A model generated the notes under the pieces. That model saw only the letters and a list, made by a program, of their open reading frames with translations, ran no database searches and had not been told where the DNA came from. DNA of 64,000 nt, taken from positions 10,848,915-10,912,914 of the forward strand of contig NC_054081.1 in the NCBI RefSeq assembly GCF_017562075.2, given 5' to 3'. The position numbers and the translations under genes are program-made. The stretch is from Anopheles merus (Eukaryota > Arthropoda > Insecta > Diptera > Culicidae). This document shows, one piece after another, positions 22,163 through 35,325 of the stretch; positions within the stretch are counted from its first letter, which is position 1; every line of letters starts with the position of its first letter.

Positions 22163-25100
22163 AAATGGTATTAAACGTATTATTCAAACGGTGTGTCAGC
22201 AAGCGAGAGAGAGAGAGAGAGAGAAAGAGAGAGATAGCACGCAAAACGAGGTTTCCGATCGATTATTACATTGTAAGCTAAGCTAGGTGTGGATGTTCCC
22301 GTAATTCTGATCGTTTTTTGTACTTAGAAGAAATTGTCTCAGCAACCCTTAATGACTCCCCTCCCCCTCCTCCCCTTCCTTTTCCCTACCATCGAACCTA
22401 GGAAAGGAGGGCGGGGCGGTTTAAGAGCAAATGCTACACGCAATACAAAACAATACGTGCACAACGTGCAGCCGGGGGAAAGCAAAACATTCAAAACCCT
22501 TCAAAACGACACGGCCACCACCACCAACACCATTTTAGGAGCAAGCCTTCATCGCAACCCTTTTTCACAACCCACCTTGAGCTCGTGTTCCCGTTATTCT
22601 CTGCGGTTTTATGTTTTGAACTAATCATTTCATTTTATTCTTTCCTTTAAATAAAAAAAAACACAGGCAAATCACAAACACACAACATAAACTAAATCAA
22701 TAACAAACAAGAAACGACAACAAGCCGGTGGGACACAAACAAACAAAAAAGCGATCGTATCAATGGCCTTCCAATAGCCAGATACAAAACTACATGATGT
22801 ATCAACCCCCAAAGCGTATAACACAGTTAAACAGCGCAAGAAGCTACGGTGAAAATGGAAGCTTCGCTGTGACAATTTGGCAGTACATTCAATGTTCAAA
22901 GTATTTTCCCTCTTTTAATACTGCTTCTTCCCATCATTTTGGTAATCTACAGTTTTTTTATTGACAAACCAGGATGGCTGTTGGGCCACCTTTCATGCAA
23001 CAATCTCTTTTTTTGCCTTATTGTAATTGGAGACTTGCTGGACAGCCACATCATGTTCCATCGACTAGAACAGACTGGATAATACAGAGTATTAATGTCT
23101 AGGCTGCACAGCGGGGAGATACAACTTCCATTCCCAGTGTATTTAAGCACTTTTTTAAAGATTCCACAGAAGCAGTGGCTTTATGGGGTTCGTCGCTTGC
23201 TGATCAGTTCTCACATGAGAACCAGTTTTTCACCGTTTGGACATTTTTTATTGCTTTTAAGCGATTGGAAATCACTTGATTGCTTGCTGTGTGTCAAAAA
23301 AGGGCCCTTACGGAACGTTTCTTCATATTTTCAATAGTAAAGCAGAGCTCCTCAGTTTAAAAAAAAACACACACACACTTTTTTTGTTACAAAAGTGTCT
23401 TTTCTTCTTTTTTTGGTGCATTCCACCAAAGAAAAAACAATTAACCAATAAGCAAAACAAAAAAATATGCACACACACTGGTGTACAAAAAAACAGCAAA
23501 TAGTTTTTTATGCAGAGGAAGTGAAGGAAACGAACCTTCTCATGCACAGATGTCGCGAAAGAGTCAGTACTAAACACGGCACACCGTCGCCCATTTTCTT
23601 GCTGCGCGAGAGGGCACGAAACGAAGCGATTCAAGCGGGTTGTATTAACGAAGGGACGGAAAAAGGGAATAAAAACACACACCACCCCCCACCATACCAC
23701 TACACTACCCAGGTCCAGTTTATGAGGCGGTCAGCGAAACGACCAGCGCTTCGGTATGTTAAACTGGTTTGCGGGATGGTGAACTTTTGATGGGTGAGAG
23801 AGGTGATGAAAAGGCCCGGCTTGGCTGCTAACCGGACGCTAAACCATTCAGCCAATAGCGTGGTACTGCTGCGTGTGTCTGTGAGAGGAAGGGGGCGCAA
23901 GGTGGGAAAACTAATTTCGTGCGTTCTCCATTCCATCTGCCCACTCCAACACCAACGCCACTAGAGTTTTCCTTAAGGGTGATCAACCGACGGAGCAGGG
24001 AGCGACCGCGTAGTGTCAAACCGCGCAGTGTGCCGAAACCACAGCACCAGCTTTCCAGTCTGGACAAACCTTCACCTTCCACTCCCATCTTCCCCCCCCC
24101 CCTCGTGCCATCACAAATCAAACGAAAAGACAAACGCGGCGACATGGCGGTCTGTGGGTCCGAGACAGGAAGCTTCGTTTGCCACCAAAACGCTACCAGA
24201 TGGCATTGTACTATACACACACACATACACACGCATACACACAGAATGAGAGAATTGTGTTTCCATTACAGCCCGTTTTTTGTTTGCTGTGTGCTGTGCC
24301 ACACAAAAAAAGCCCCCCGGTCGGGTTGGTGAACGCTTTCACTTCGCTTGCTCGGAAGAATCAAATTAAAAATTTCATTTTTCATCGCCCTCGGAACTGG
24401 ATTGTTGCAATGAAGCTGGTGGTAGCTAGGGCACGAACGAGTGCAAAGGAGTGAGAGAGCAAATGAGAGAGGTAGAAACAAAAACGACAGCAAAAAAAAA
24501 AACAAATCCATTTTTGCGCGTGGTCAGGTCACGACAAGAGTCGTAATTCTAATTTTAGTCTGCCCAGCATCCACCGCAAGCACACATCTTCGGGCCGGCT
24601 CGTGCGGGCATTTAGCCCAACATTAACTAATCTACTGCTGACTAGGTACTAAGGTGCTCAAACCCATGTGCTTGGCATGGCAGAGACAAAAAGGGAAAAT
24701 TTCTCCATAAAAAACCTAATTTCCACCGAAAGTACAGGCCACCGGCGCACTGTGTACGGCGCAGTGCATACTTGCATTGGTGGCATTGTTGGCCCGTCAA
24801 GCAGGCTGACACTGGCGAGTGGTTTTTTTCTCCCAAACGCCCTGCACCCGTCATGTGTGCTTACAAACAGCTGGTTGATAAATGCTTTCACTGCGAGCGA
24901 GCATTTCAAGCGCCCCTTTTGTCGGAATGCATTCAACCGCACCCGCCCCTGCCACGTGCGAATCATTTTGAGCGATTAGTCTAGATTAAGACGTTGCTGA
25001 GTGCGCTCGTCTTGTGCTAGCACTTGAGGGTATGAAAAGGAAAGCAGCAGCACCACCACAAGCAGCAAGCGGCTGTCACTTGTGAAACTCCGAAATGAGA

Positions 25101-26007
25101 TTTAGCAACCCGTCCCGTTTGGCCGGACGACAAAGGCGCCGGAGAGGGTGAAGGTTTGCCCGATCCGGACGATAAAAGATGATGCCAAGCGCTGTCGCTT
25201 GGCCCCCAAAAGCGGTGGGGCTGGGTGACGGTTGAGCATGATGCACAAGTAACTGACAGCCAGCACACCAAAAGTGCTTCTGATTGGCTCCGTGGCGGTG
25301 CTTGCGGACATGCGGGCAGGTGGCGGCCGAAGGCAGATGCGGGGGTTTCTTCTTTCGCTCGATCAATCCTGTCGTATATGTGTGTGTCCGTGTGTGTGTG
25401 TGTTTAATATTTCTCTGGAAGTCGTCGGGGGTCCAGGTCCCAGGCGGCAAATGCTTGCGGCCCCCGTCGAACAAGAAACCCTCCGCACGGCTTCGCAAGT
25501 GGATGCTTAATTAAAATTATTTTAATTATCCGTTCTCAAACTTCCCCGCCTTCCCAGTGTCTCGCTGTGTCCGTGAGTCCGTGTGTGTGTGAAAGTGTGT
25601 GATAAAGTTAATGTCACACCCACTGCCCACGCTCAATGCGCACCAAAAGTTTTATCGCCTTCCGCTTAAAGCGGATGGAGGGGCGATGGTGAGGTTTTGC
25701 ATTTCCGAATAACTTCTACAAACGGCCCCGGCCGGCCTTTAATCACAACTCGCACATTAATGACTTTTTTTGTTGTTGTTTTGGCTGCTGTTGCTGCTGT
25801 TGCTCCAGCCTACGTAATGGCCAGCAAAGCCACAAAAGGGATGGCCTGTCACTCTCACATATGTTTGTGTGCGACGAGGGGTTTGAAGGGAAGACCCATT
25901 TCCCTCCCCCAGCTCGGGGACAACTATATATAATTGAAAAGACCAACAGCGTTACAGCTGTCAAACCCTGTTTGCCAAAACTACTCACCTACCATCGCCC
26001 ATTCTTT

Positions 26008-27350
26008 TAGTGGTGTGCTCTCTGGAGCGCACCCACGACTCCGATCCGACTCCCGGCTATTGTTAGTCCGATTCCGACTCCGGCTCAATCAGAATCACTA
26101 GTTCTGCCAAGAGTCGGAGTCGTCTGGAGTATTCCGGTGTCATCCGGAGTTAGAGTCATTTGGAGTTGTCCGAAGTCGTCCGAAGACTTTCGGAGTCATT
26201 TGGAAACGTTGGGAGTCATCAGCAGTCATCCGAAACGTTCCAGAGTCATGCGCAGTTTGAGTCATTTGGAGTTGTCCGAAGTTGTCTAGAGTCATCTCGA
26301 GTCATTCACAGTCGTCCAGAGCCTTCCCGTGTCATCCGGAGCCAAAGTCATTCGGGGTTATCCCAAGTCGTCCAGGGGACTCTGATGAGTCATCTGAAGT
26401 CATCAGAAGTCTTTCGGAGTATTCCGGAGCCTTTCGGAGTCATCCGGAACTGGAGTCATTCCGAGTTGTCCCAAGTCGTCCGGAGTCGTCCGGAGTTATC
26501 TGAAGTCATCAGAAGTCATTCGGAGTATTTCGGAGCCTTCCGGAGTCATCCGGAGCTGGAGTCATTTGGAGTTGTCCGAAGTCATCCGAAGTCATTCGGA
26601 AACGTTGGGATACATCATGAGTCATCCGGAACGTTCCGGAGTCATGCGGAGTTTGAGTCATTTGGAGTTGTCCGAAGTTGTGCAGAGTCATCCCGAGTCA
26701 TTCGCAGTCGTCCAGAGCCTTCCCGAGTAATCTGGAGCTAAAGTCATTCGGGGTTATCCCAAGTCGTCCAGGGGACTCTGATGAGTCATCTGAAGTCATC
26801 AGAAGTCATTCGGAGTATTCCTTCCGGAGTCATCCGGAACTGGAGTCATTCGGAGTTATCCGAAGTCGTCCGGAGTCATCTAAAGTCATCAAAAGTCATT
26901 CGGGGTATTCCGGAGCCTTTCGGAGTCATCCGGAGTTGGAGTCATTCGAAGTTGTCCCAAGTCGTCCAGAGTCATTCGGAGTCATTCGGAATTCGTCCAG
27001 AGTCATCCGGAGTTAGCCGGAGCCATTTCGAGTTGGCCGGAGTCGTCCCGAGACGTCCGGACATTGCATCGGCTGTTTTCTGCCAACTCCAACTCAGGAC
27101 AACTCCGATCCCGGATGACTCCGTATAGTTCCAGACGACTCCGGACAATTCCGAACGATTCTGTAAAGCTCCGGACTTCAGACGACTCTGAATGACTCCA
27201 GATGACAAAGACTCTAGACGACTCCAGGGACTATCGGACGGCTGCAGATGATTCCAAATGACTCCGGATAATACTGGGCGAACCTACGTTCCGGCTGGGA
27301 ATTTCGGATCGGAGTCGACTCTGAATGTTTGCTAACGTTACCCATCACTA
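26008..27350. mobile_element. hAT-like element filled with a decameric minisatellite
   Basis: The ends TAGTGGTGTG (26008) and, from the right, TAGTGATGGG (27350) are flanked by a perfect 8-bp duplication CATTCTTT (26000-26007 and 27351-27358), the hAT pattern. Nearly all of the interior (about 26110-27340) is a diverged 10-bp tandem repeat, consensus GTCRTYCGGA, oriented one way until about 27080 and the opposite way after it. A short unique head (GAGCGCACCCACGACTCCG, 26033-26051) recurs inverted at the end of the block near 38238. The 193-residue open frame at 26160-26741 is translated repeat (SFGVIRS-like units), not a gene. Confidence 0.85.
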
Positions 27351-29552
27351 CATTCTTTGCCCTCCCCCCAAAAAACCAGGACGATAAAGCAACATGCGCC
27401 GAGTAATGCAATAAAAAGTGGGAGTGTGCCCGCATACGTAGGCACAAACAGAGGTTTTGTCGCGTGGAATCATAAATTAACTGCAAACAATGGTGTAAAC
27501 AAACCAACAAACAAAAGGAGACAGAGTGTGTTTGCGTGTGTGTGTGTGTGTGTGTATTTGTGCGCGTGAGAAGGTGGACGGAACGGAAACCTTCCTTCAT
27601 AGAGCGACACCCCCGCCTACAACAATCACCAGCTGGTTGTCACATGGCGAAGTGAGTCGGTGATGGCCAAGTTTAATCATCATAATTAAATGTTCACCAC
27701 ACGCACAGAAGCCACCCTTTTTTTTATGTGTGGTTTCCCCACGCGCTGTCTTTTTCGCACACTTTGCGTTAAGGTTAAGGACTCCGTTTAAAGGTACTGT
27801 ACACAGACGGACACTTTTACAGTTCGAAACGAGGAACCATTCCCATTAAAGACTATCGGTAATTTTCATTTTGAAAAACCTCAAAGAGTCCAATCGAAGT
27901 GATGGCGGGAAAAGTGCATTCACTGCAACAACAAAAAAGCCAAATGCTCTCGATTTCGGAGCATAAGTTCCAAACTTCATTTCCGACACCCATATCGTAA
28001 AACAAGCTCAAGTGGAGCCAACAGAGATAGGGGGGAAAAAAGATTAATTTTCATTCGCATCACAGCACCAATTTGCGGGGCAAAAGGTGGTGAAAATGTT
28101 ACACCAGTAAATGGGACAGCGGGCAGGGGTTGCCCGGACATGATAGTAACATAAAGGCACACACCCATGATCTTGCACCAACAGTTAATAAATTCGGGTT
28201 TCGGTTAGTGCTTAGTGCTCGATGGTTTTCGTGCATTCAGAGCAGCTAAACGGGACCGCTGAACACAAACGGACGACCGCAAAATGGCGAACGGAAATGA
28301 ACCAAACGGCACCAAGCGGGCGAAACAACACCCACAGTACAGTACGTACCATTATAAATCTGGTTCGACATAAAACACGAAACCACCGACAGCGCCTGTA
28401 GCTTTCCCCGCCATTTTCCACAATGTAATTGCACTCGGTCCAGTTTCCACCCGTTAAATGACACATTTGAGTACAGAACACAATACTGAACGTTCAGAAG
28501 AGAAGCAAAAAAGCGGAATGGGGAAGGAAGGAAAGGGAGTGGAACGGTAGGAAGGCAAAATAATAATAATAAAAAAACAACAACAAGAACATTAAACAAC
28601 GAATTCAAAATGGTGCTAATTCGCAGAGTGCTAAGTGGCGAAACAATGGGCTATCGGTACCGAGAGACCTCCTCGTTCCTTCCCCCATCCCTTTTGTTTT
28701 TACTTTTCGACATGTACCCCTTTCCTTTGCTGCCCCTGCTACCGCCAAGCTCTTCCGTTTCCATTATTGTTTTTTTATTATTATTTAGTCATTTCATTCC
28801 CGATCGATTCTCGCTGTATTAGAAAGTTCATACCTACGTAATCAAACACACACACACACACATACACACACACACACAAGTGGGTGGTTCGCGCGATGAA
28901 GAGGAAGCAAGGGTAGGGAAAAGGGGAAGGGGAGAAAGGGTTGTTTCAGGAAGGTCGACCCGTTTATCCCATCTCCTCCCAGCTCTAGCCCAGCTAGCTG
29001 CACAACGTTTGAGCCCAGCGTGTGTCCAGCTAGCCCTGCCCCAGACCTGATCTTTCCTGCTCCCTTCCTCCCCCAAACACAGCTCTTCCTTTCAATCCGT
29101 TCTTGTTGCAGTGTGACTTTAAGCAGTAAAATAAAAAAAAAAGGTCTGATGGTCCATACAAAAAACAAAACAACTTCCACCGGGTTGCCGTACCGAACCG
29201 GGGCTCGAACAGAGGACCGCAAAAACCACACCACCCAAAACTACAACACGATCATGGTCAATCGGCTCACCAGCACACACACCCACACACTCCTATAAAG
29301 GTTTGAAATTCATGTAAAGCGTGCTCAATGTATCGAAATTAATGCGATGGTGGTTAATGTATTTGCGACCCGACCTTGAGTTGTTTGGTACGAATGCATT
29401 GCTCGGAGAGAGGAAAAACTGCGCAAATGAAATGGTGTTTTGTGTGCGTGTGTGCGTGTGTATATGTTTTGGGCTTTTAAACCGGCAAAACGCAATGAAA
29501 CTAACTTTAACAAATCAAGAGAAACAAAAAATCACCATGAAAAGACACGAAA

Positions 29553-29554
<2 letters not shown>

Positions 29555-29606
<52 letters not shown>
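29555..29606. repeat. CA microsatellite
   Basis: About 26 uninterrupted CA units. Confidence 0.97.
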
Positions 29607-29607
<1 letters not shown>

Positions 29608-29946
29608 ACTCATTGAAGGCTGGAGTGTAAACAAAGTGTAAAACGTACGCACATGCTCGTTTGTGTGGGTGATAGTTTGCATCTTATGCTAGTTTCCGTT
29701 ACTGAAGTATGTTAAGTGTTTGTACAGTGAAAAGCATTCAAATAGCAACCAAACCCACACACATACGCACACACAAACAGATACTCACTAACACAAATGG
29801 AATAAATTGTAAAAACACACAACCTACAACAATGCTCTCTAGCAATCAACCCATCACCATACCACCGTTAAAAGGGGTCTACCGGTGCTGCCCAACTCGA
29901 ATGCTCCGTTCGGGGTGCCATTCTGGGGGTGCTTAACCGGCACGAA

Positions 29947-29965
29947 TTGCATACCCTGCAGGCGC
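29947..29965 (-). repeat. Dispersed 19-bp motif, minus orientation
   Basis: TTGCATACCCTGCAGGCGC keeps both conserved blocks with a one-base longer spacer. It is paired with an inverted copy 59 bp downstream. Confidence 0.6.
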
Positions 29966-30024
29966 TGTACATACATTCACTCTCCGCAACACGCGTACGG
30001 TTCGTGCAGTGCGGAAAACGCTAC

Positions 30025-30043
30025 GCGCCCGAAAGTTATGCAG
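30025..30043 (+). repeat. Dispersed 19-bp motif, plus orientation
   Basis: GCGCCCGAAAGTTATGCAG is a strong match, forming an inverted pair with 29947-29965. Confidence 0.7.
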
Positions 30044-33000
30044 TGCACATAGCAAGGTTGACGGCGTTGACGAATTATGTGTTGTCTATGTGTGTGTGTC
30101 TGTCGTTTTTTTGTTTTTATTTTATTTTTTTGTTAACTAAAGACAAATAAAATAAAAAAAAACTAAAAACGCATCTTATAACGTTCATGATGGTAACGGT
30201 AATGCTCCCCTCCTATGGAAAGGATTCGAAAACGCCCTGCCCCTTTCCCACCAAGTGGCGTAACGAAAGGTGGAGGGGAAAAAAATATACTTATATTGAA
30301 ACTAAAACACAACCAATAGAATAATCTCACACACACACACGAGAGCGAGCAGGCGAGAGAGAAGAGAGAATTAAACTAATCACCAAGCGAACGGGTCGGG
30401 TGCGAATGTTTATAAGCAAAATCAAACTGTTTCATATTTATACTATATAATTGTTACTTCCTTACGAAACCGAGCAGAAGATAAGCAAACCAACACACAA
30501 AAAAAAACACACCCACTCACCCAAACAAAAAAATACTCCTACTTGGGCGAGCTGTGACGAAACAGAAAACAAAAACCCAAAACGAAACGCGCGAGCAAAC
30601 TTCCTGTCAAAAAAAGGTGGCACGCCCTTCCCTAGTGCATTAGCTAATCGTACTTATATAGAAAGTGAAGCCGATCCATGCGCGCCATAGTTGGACCGAA
30701 CGATAGGGTGGGAAAGACGGGAGAGGAGGGGAGGAGGATACCAGGAAGAGGCTCCCAGTTAAAGCCCAGTTTCTAGCTGCACGCAAACACGCTGGTAGGT
30801 AATGGGCAATTTGAAATAAATAAATCCAAAAACAACAACAACAACAACAACACTCCCACGCACATCACGTACACAGTAACATACAAAGCAACACACATAC
30901 ACCTACGAGGTACGCGTCTTGCTGGTGCTCGCCCAGAAGGAACGGGCGCGAACGTTCGAGCAGCTCGCGAATTTTAAATGTTGTCTATCGTAGTTTTGCA
31001 ATAAACCCCAAACACACACACACACAGACACAGACCCAGAAAAACGAAAGAAAATACTATAAACACCGATAGCGTGTGGCTCGCAACAAGGCTCGCACAC
31101 AACCACTCACTGTCACACCGCTACTAGATGCGACCTACAGACCTACTCCCTCTAGTTCCTGTGTAGTGTACGTGAAAACGATAAAAAATAAAAATAAAAC
31201 CCATGGGAGCCACGGGCCAGTGTGCGCGTGTGAGGAAGAAGAATAAGAAGAAGCAAACAAAGAAACCAAACAAAAGCTATTGAATGAAACAATCAAAAAA
31301 ATGCCAAATTAAATTAACCAGTACCACAGTACACGACGATGACGACGACGGCGGTCCAGTGCAGCAGTGCAGTGCGAGGGGTAGTGCGAACGGTAGGACG
31401 AACAGGGAACGAGGCACAAGGGGCAAGCGAGCAAGTTTTAGCAACAATAAACATACACACACACACACACCAACAAAACACAAACAGATAATCTCAATCC
31501 ACATCAAAACGAACCAATAGTGCAGAGATACATTTATAAATATTTGCATACATTCTCATCTTTACTCGTACACACACACATATTCACAGATGTGCACACA
31601 CACATACACACAGCCACAGGTTACAATAAAAGGCGCAGGCAGAGCGGGGAGGAGGGGGCGAAGCATAAGTCGGATACTCTTGCTCACCAATCCTGCTCCC
31701 AATCAGCGCCGGGTTGCGCTGGCTGGGGCTGGAGTTGGATGAGAAGGAGCGGCAAAAGGAACAAAAATTGAAGTGCTGTCGCACCGTAGACTAACACACA
31801 GACACAAAAGCAACCCAACAAACCAAAAAAAAAACAAAAACCAAACAAATCCAAATTGAATGCGGACAAGCTTGGGATGCTGCACACAGTCGTACTATAT
31901 TAAAAGAAAGAACAAAAAAAAACACAAGCAGGAGTGCGTGAGCGAATCGCGAACGAATGGAGATAAACAAGCAAACAAACAAAAAAAACAAAAATGTAAC
32001 GTTTCAGAAATATAAAAAATTTAAAACATACCTGTTCAATTTGAGTGTTTTTACTGATTTTTATTTAATTTTTATGTTTTCTCCTTTTTTTGCTTTTTTC
32101 CCGATTGTTGCTGATTTGTGGAGCTGGGCAGATCGAAGCAGCCCGTTTCTTAATTGCTCGCTTTTCCTCCGAAAAAAAACACATGAATGACTGGGCGTCT
32201 CCACTACAAAGCACCAGGCGTCTCCATGGCAGAAAGAAATATTTTTCACACAAATAACAACGCAAGCTTGCACGCTTAATCTACCCTCCCTTGCGTTTGC
32301 GAAAAGGAGCTACATCACCATAGAAGAAAGGTAAGAGAGCAGGAGAGAAAGAGAGAGAAAGAGAGAGCACTAATTTATTTAATAAATGATGCGTCGTAGC
32401 TTTTTTCCAATAAGAAAAAAAAATTCCCAAAAAACCAAACCACCACAAAGCGCCCAAAAACCGATAGAGGGAGCGCGAGCGCGCGGAAACACAGGAAGGG
32501 GCAGAGGGTCGAATGTTAACGATAAGATCGGTACCGAATGGATGTCTTTCTTCGCGTGCGACAAACATGCGGCTGGCTGCTACACGTCGGCGTCGGAAAA
32601 ACCGGCGCGAGAAAGGCAATCGTGAGAATAATATTTATACAGCGAGAAGCAGTGGCGGCAGGCGAAGACATAAAGCATTCGGTCTCCGGGGGGGCCGTAC
32701 AAATCCGGGTACGGGATGAGCGCATTCGGCCGCACTTCCCAGCCGTTGATGGCTTACTCGCCCGGGGTGGCTAGGGAACACCAATGTTTTCCTGCCAACC
32801 TTTTGTTTGCGCCGATGTTCCGCATTCCCCACAAAAAGGCCAATGTCCGCACGATCCAATAGAATGTTGCTCGAGCCCGATGATGGGTGACTGGCGCAAG
32901 ACACTGGATAAATGCGTGCTATGCCTTAGGAAAGGGGGGTGGCGTTGTACCTTCAGCGCCATCCATCCGCCGCTTGTTTTGTGGTGTTGCGCTGTTACCC

Positions 33001-34429
33001 ACTTGAGGAATGTGTTTATTTTCAGCGTTATTGATTTTGCTTTTGGTGCTGCAATATTTCCACCCTGTCCCATTCTGTTAATGCTCCGTTTGCCTCCCTG
33101 CTTGGCTGCTCGCACGGCTCAATTCGCGTGTAGCGTTTTCCGCCCAACACAGGCAACAAATGTGGGGAAGGGGCGAGGTCCGACGAGGCGAGGCTAGAGT
33201 GGGGGTGGGGGATAATAAAACAGCACTGCAATAGAACAACAATAACCAAAAAACAAAAATGGGACCAAAAAAAAACCTCCACCAAAAACAAGCCACAGTT
33301 TTGCTTGATTTCGTTCCGCCGCGAACGGTTTGCCTGTTATCGCCTCGGTGCGACGGTGTGAAGGGAGGGGGGGGCAGGGAGTGGAGGGGAGAGCGAGGGG
33401 GGGCTGTGAAGATTCGATCGAAGTGGATGATGGCCTTCGCCTTGCTGGCCGACAGCGACGAAAGGGCAAGGATGCCATAAATCATTAATTTTGCTCGAGT
33501 GTTTTTCGCGCTTCGATCCGGGACCGTGGCGCAGCCATGTTTTGTTATGTGGCTGGCTGCTGGATTGGATGGGATAGGGCAATGAAAACTTCGAACCAGT
33601 GGACAATCCGGTAAAAGCTGTGCACAATTAAAAAACAAAAAAAAGCAAGTGCAAACGAACAAACGAAATGCGCTGGTGGGAAAATTATTCACTTCGAGCA
33701 GTCGGCGGACACAAAAACGGGCCAGGGCGCCTTTCGGTCGGCCAGGACCAACCTTCCTGCTGCTGGGTGCCAGCAACCAAGAAAAGCAAAGCGATCGAAA
33801 GGAGGAAACCGGTTGGTGCGGCAACTGTTTTTCACAAACCACTTCAAAACTGAAGAAGCGCATGAGAAGCGAAAAAAAAACCGAACGCCGAGTGTCTTGG
33901 GGAAAAAGTTTTAAATGATGTTTAACCCGATACACAGCCCGCACCAGCGCTGGTGTGCGTGAGTTTTGTACGCGCGTTTTGCTCATTGGTACTAGAAATA
34001 AAATAAAAAGCCCCCGATACCGCCAATGAAGCATTTGTGCTTCTTTTTTTCATCTCACCGGAACGAAACAAAGGATCGTTAGCGACCGTGGGTGGGAGGA
34101 CGGGATGGGCAACTAAACACCACCCTCCCCAACTGCTACACTGACCAGCGAATTTATGTAGCGAAAGGCGGTGTTTGCTGTCTGCCGCTGGTTGATTTAT
34201 CGGCGGCCGACTGCAAATCACTCGCAAATGGGCCGGCAAGGCGAGCGTCTGCGCAAAATTGCTGCTGCAAAATTGTCCACCCCCCCCCCCCCCTCCCCGC
34301 ACTACTTCCTTATCGTGCCATTTGCCTTAAAGGTCGATATTTATTTTGTGCGCAGCTTTTTTTTTTTTAATAGTTTTCATTATCCTTTTTTTTAACTCCG
34401 GCGCTTTTCGCAAACGAGACGATTAAAGT

Positions 34430-34430
<1 letters not shown>

Positions 34431-34489
<59 letters not shown>
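34431..34489. repeat. T homopolymer of 59
   Basis: An uninterrupted poly-T. Read on the minus strand it is a poly-A, as a retroposed tail would be, but no recognisable retroposed body lies to its right. A sequencing or assembly artefact cannot be excluded. Confidence 0.9.
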
Positions 34490-34490
<1 letters not shown>

Positions 34491-34704
34491 TAGCGACTCG
34501 CAACCTGAAACCGAGTGTATAAACGGTATAAAGCCCGCCCAGCGAGCAAGAGAGAACCTTCTTCGGTTTCATTCGATTCGGTGCCAGCCGTGTCGGTGTA
34601 GGTGCGTCTGTAGAAGTGTGCCCATAAATGAGGTCAGCTCGTTAGAGGGGCCGACATTAATGATGGCCGCACTTGAAGAAGCACCAGCAACACTGTTGTC
34701 CTCC

Positions 34705-34706
<2 letters not shown>

Positions 34707-34752
<46 letters not shown>
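34707..34752. repeat. TG microsatellite
   Basis: About 22 TG units. Confidence 0.97.
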
Positions 34753-34753
<1 letters not shown>

Positions 34754-35266
34754 AGGCGGTTGAGGTAAACACGTCCGCCGCCGGAAGTGGTTGGCACTTT
34801 GCTCCATTACGCCCACGCCCAACTGGCCTCCTTCCCGCGCAAAATGCGCGCGGAGTGTGCGGAGGACTCGAGCGTACACTCACCAGCGGAGCAGCCACTA
34901 CTCCAAGATAAGCCTACGCGGCCCAAGGTCCCGAGCGGCCGGGGTGCAACAAGTCTGACCCGGCCTGAAGATAGCATCAGCGCTCGTGTAATTGCCACGT
35001 CCCCTCGGGACAATTAGCCAGGCCGGGGCAGCGCCAGCACCACTCCACGGGGCTTTGTGCGAAGCCCCCGACGCTCCGAACGCAACGCCCCATCGCTTTC
35101 GTTTGATCTCAGCTTCGCCCAGTGCCGGTGCAGGTGAAGTTGGTCGAGCCTGGGCATCATTCCGGCATCGGGGTCACCGTACTGCGAAGCGAAAGCCGGT
35201 GCATCGCTGATAACAGCAATAGTAACTGTGTAGAAACATTCATAATAAGCGTCGATTGCTGCGTAA

Positions 35267-35285
35267 TTTGCATACATTTAGGCGC
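35267..35285 (-). repeat. Dispersed 19-bp motif, minus orientation
   Basis: TTTGCATACATTTAGGCGC, one of the best copies. It forms an inverted pair with 35308-35325, 22 bp apart. Confidence 0.75.
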
Positions 35286-35307
35286 TCTTTTTTTTTGAGT
35301 GCCTTTA

Positions 35308-35325
35308 CGCCCGAAAGTTATGCAA
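35308..35325 (+). repeat. Dispersed 19-bp motif, plus orientation
   Basis: CGCCCGAAAGTTATGCAA, the inverted partner of 35267-35285 across an 8-T tract. Its core is identical to the copy at 30025. Confidence 0.75.

Larger units (their letters stand above)
19256..26007. other. Long A/C-rich non-coding stretch with microsatellites
   Basis: No gene is supported. The + strand is dominated by A-runs and CAA/CA repeats (for example 20220-20340, 21840-21865, 22650-22745) and includes TATA repeats at 20538-20586, TG plus GA at 21223-21285, GA at 21977-22016 and 22205-22235, and CA at 24208-24242. Several AATAAA-like hexamers occur (for example 21421, 22651). From about 23700 the composition becomes more balanced. 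It may be 3' UTR continuing from the receptor, or intergenic. Confidence 0.45.
27359..32035. other. A/CA-rich non-coding stretch, possible distal 3' UTR
   Basis: No gene is seen. The + strand again carries long CAA and A tracts and many CA microsatellites (28844-28879, 29555-29606, 31450-31468, 31568-31615), with AATAAA-like signals near 30146, 31195, 31446 and 31625. The A-rich bias of the + strand ends at about 32035, where T-rich sequence begins. That is a plausible end of a transcript on the + strand. Confidence 0.4.

Noticed and set aside
26160..27128. Frames of up to 193 codons with SFGVIRS-like repeats
   Set aside because: They are translations of the 10-bp minisatellite. A 10-bp unit read in triplets gives a 10-residue cycle without stops; no protein family is indicated.
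33078..34034. 318-codon minus-strand frame
   Set aside because: It crosses C- and A-runs, has no domain, and overlaps equally plausible frames on the other strand. Treated as chance.
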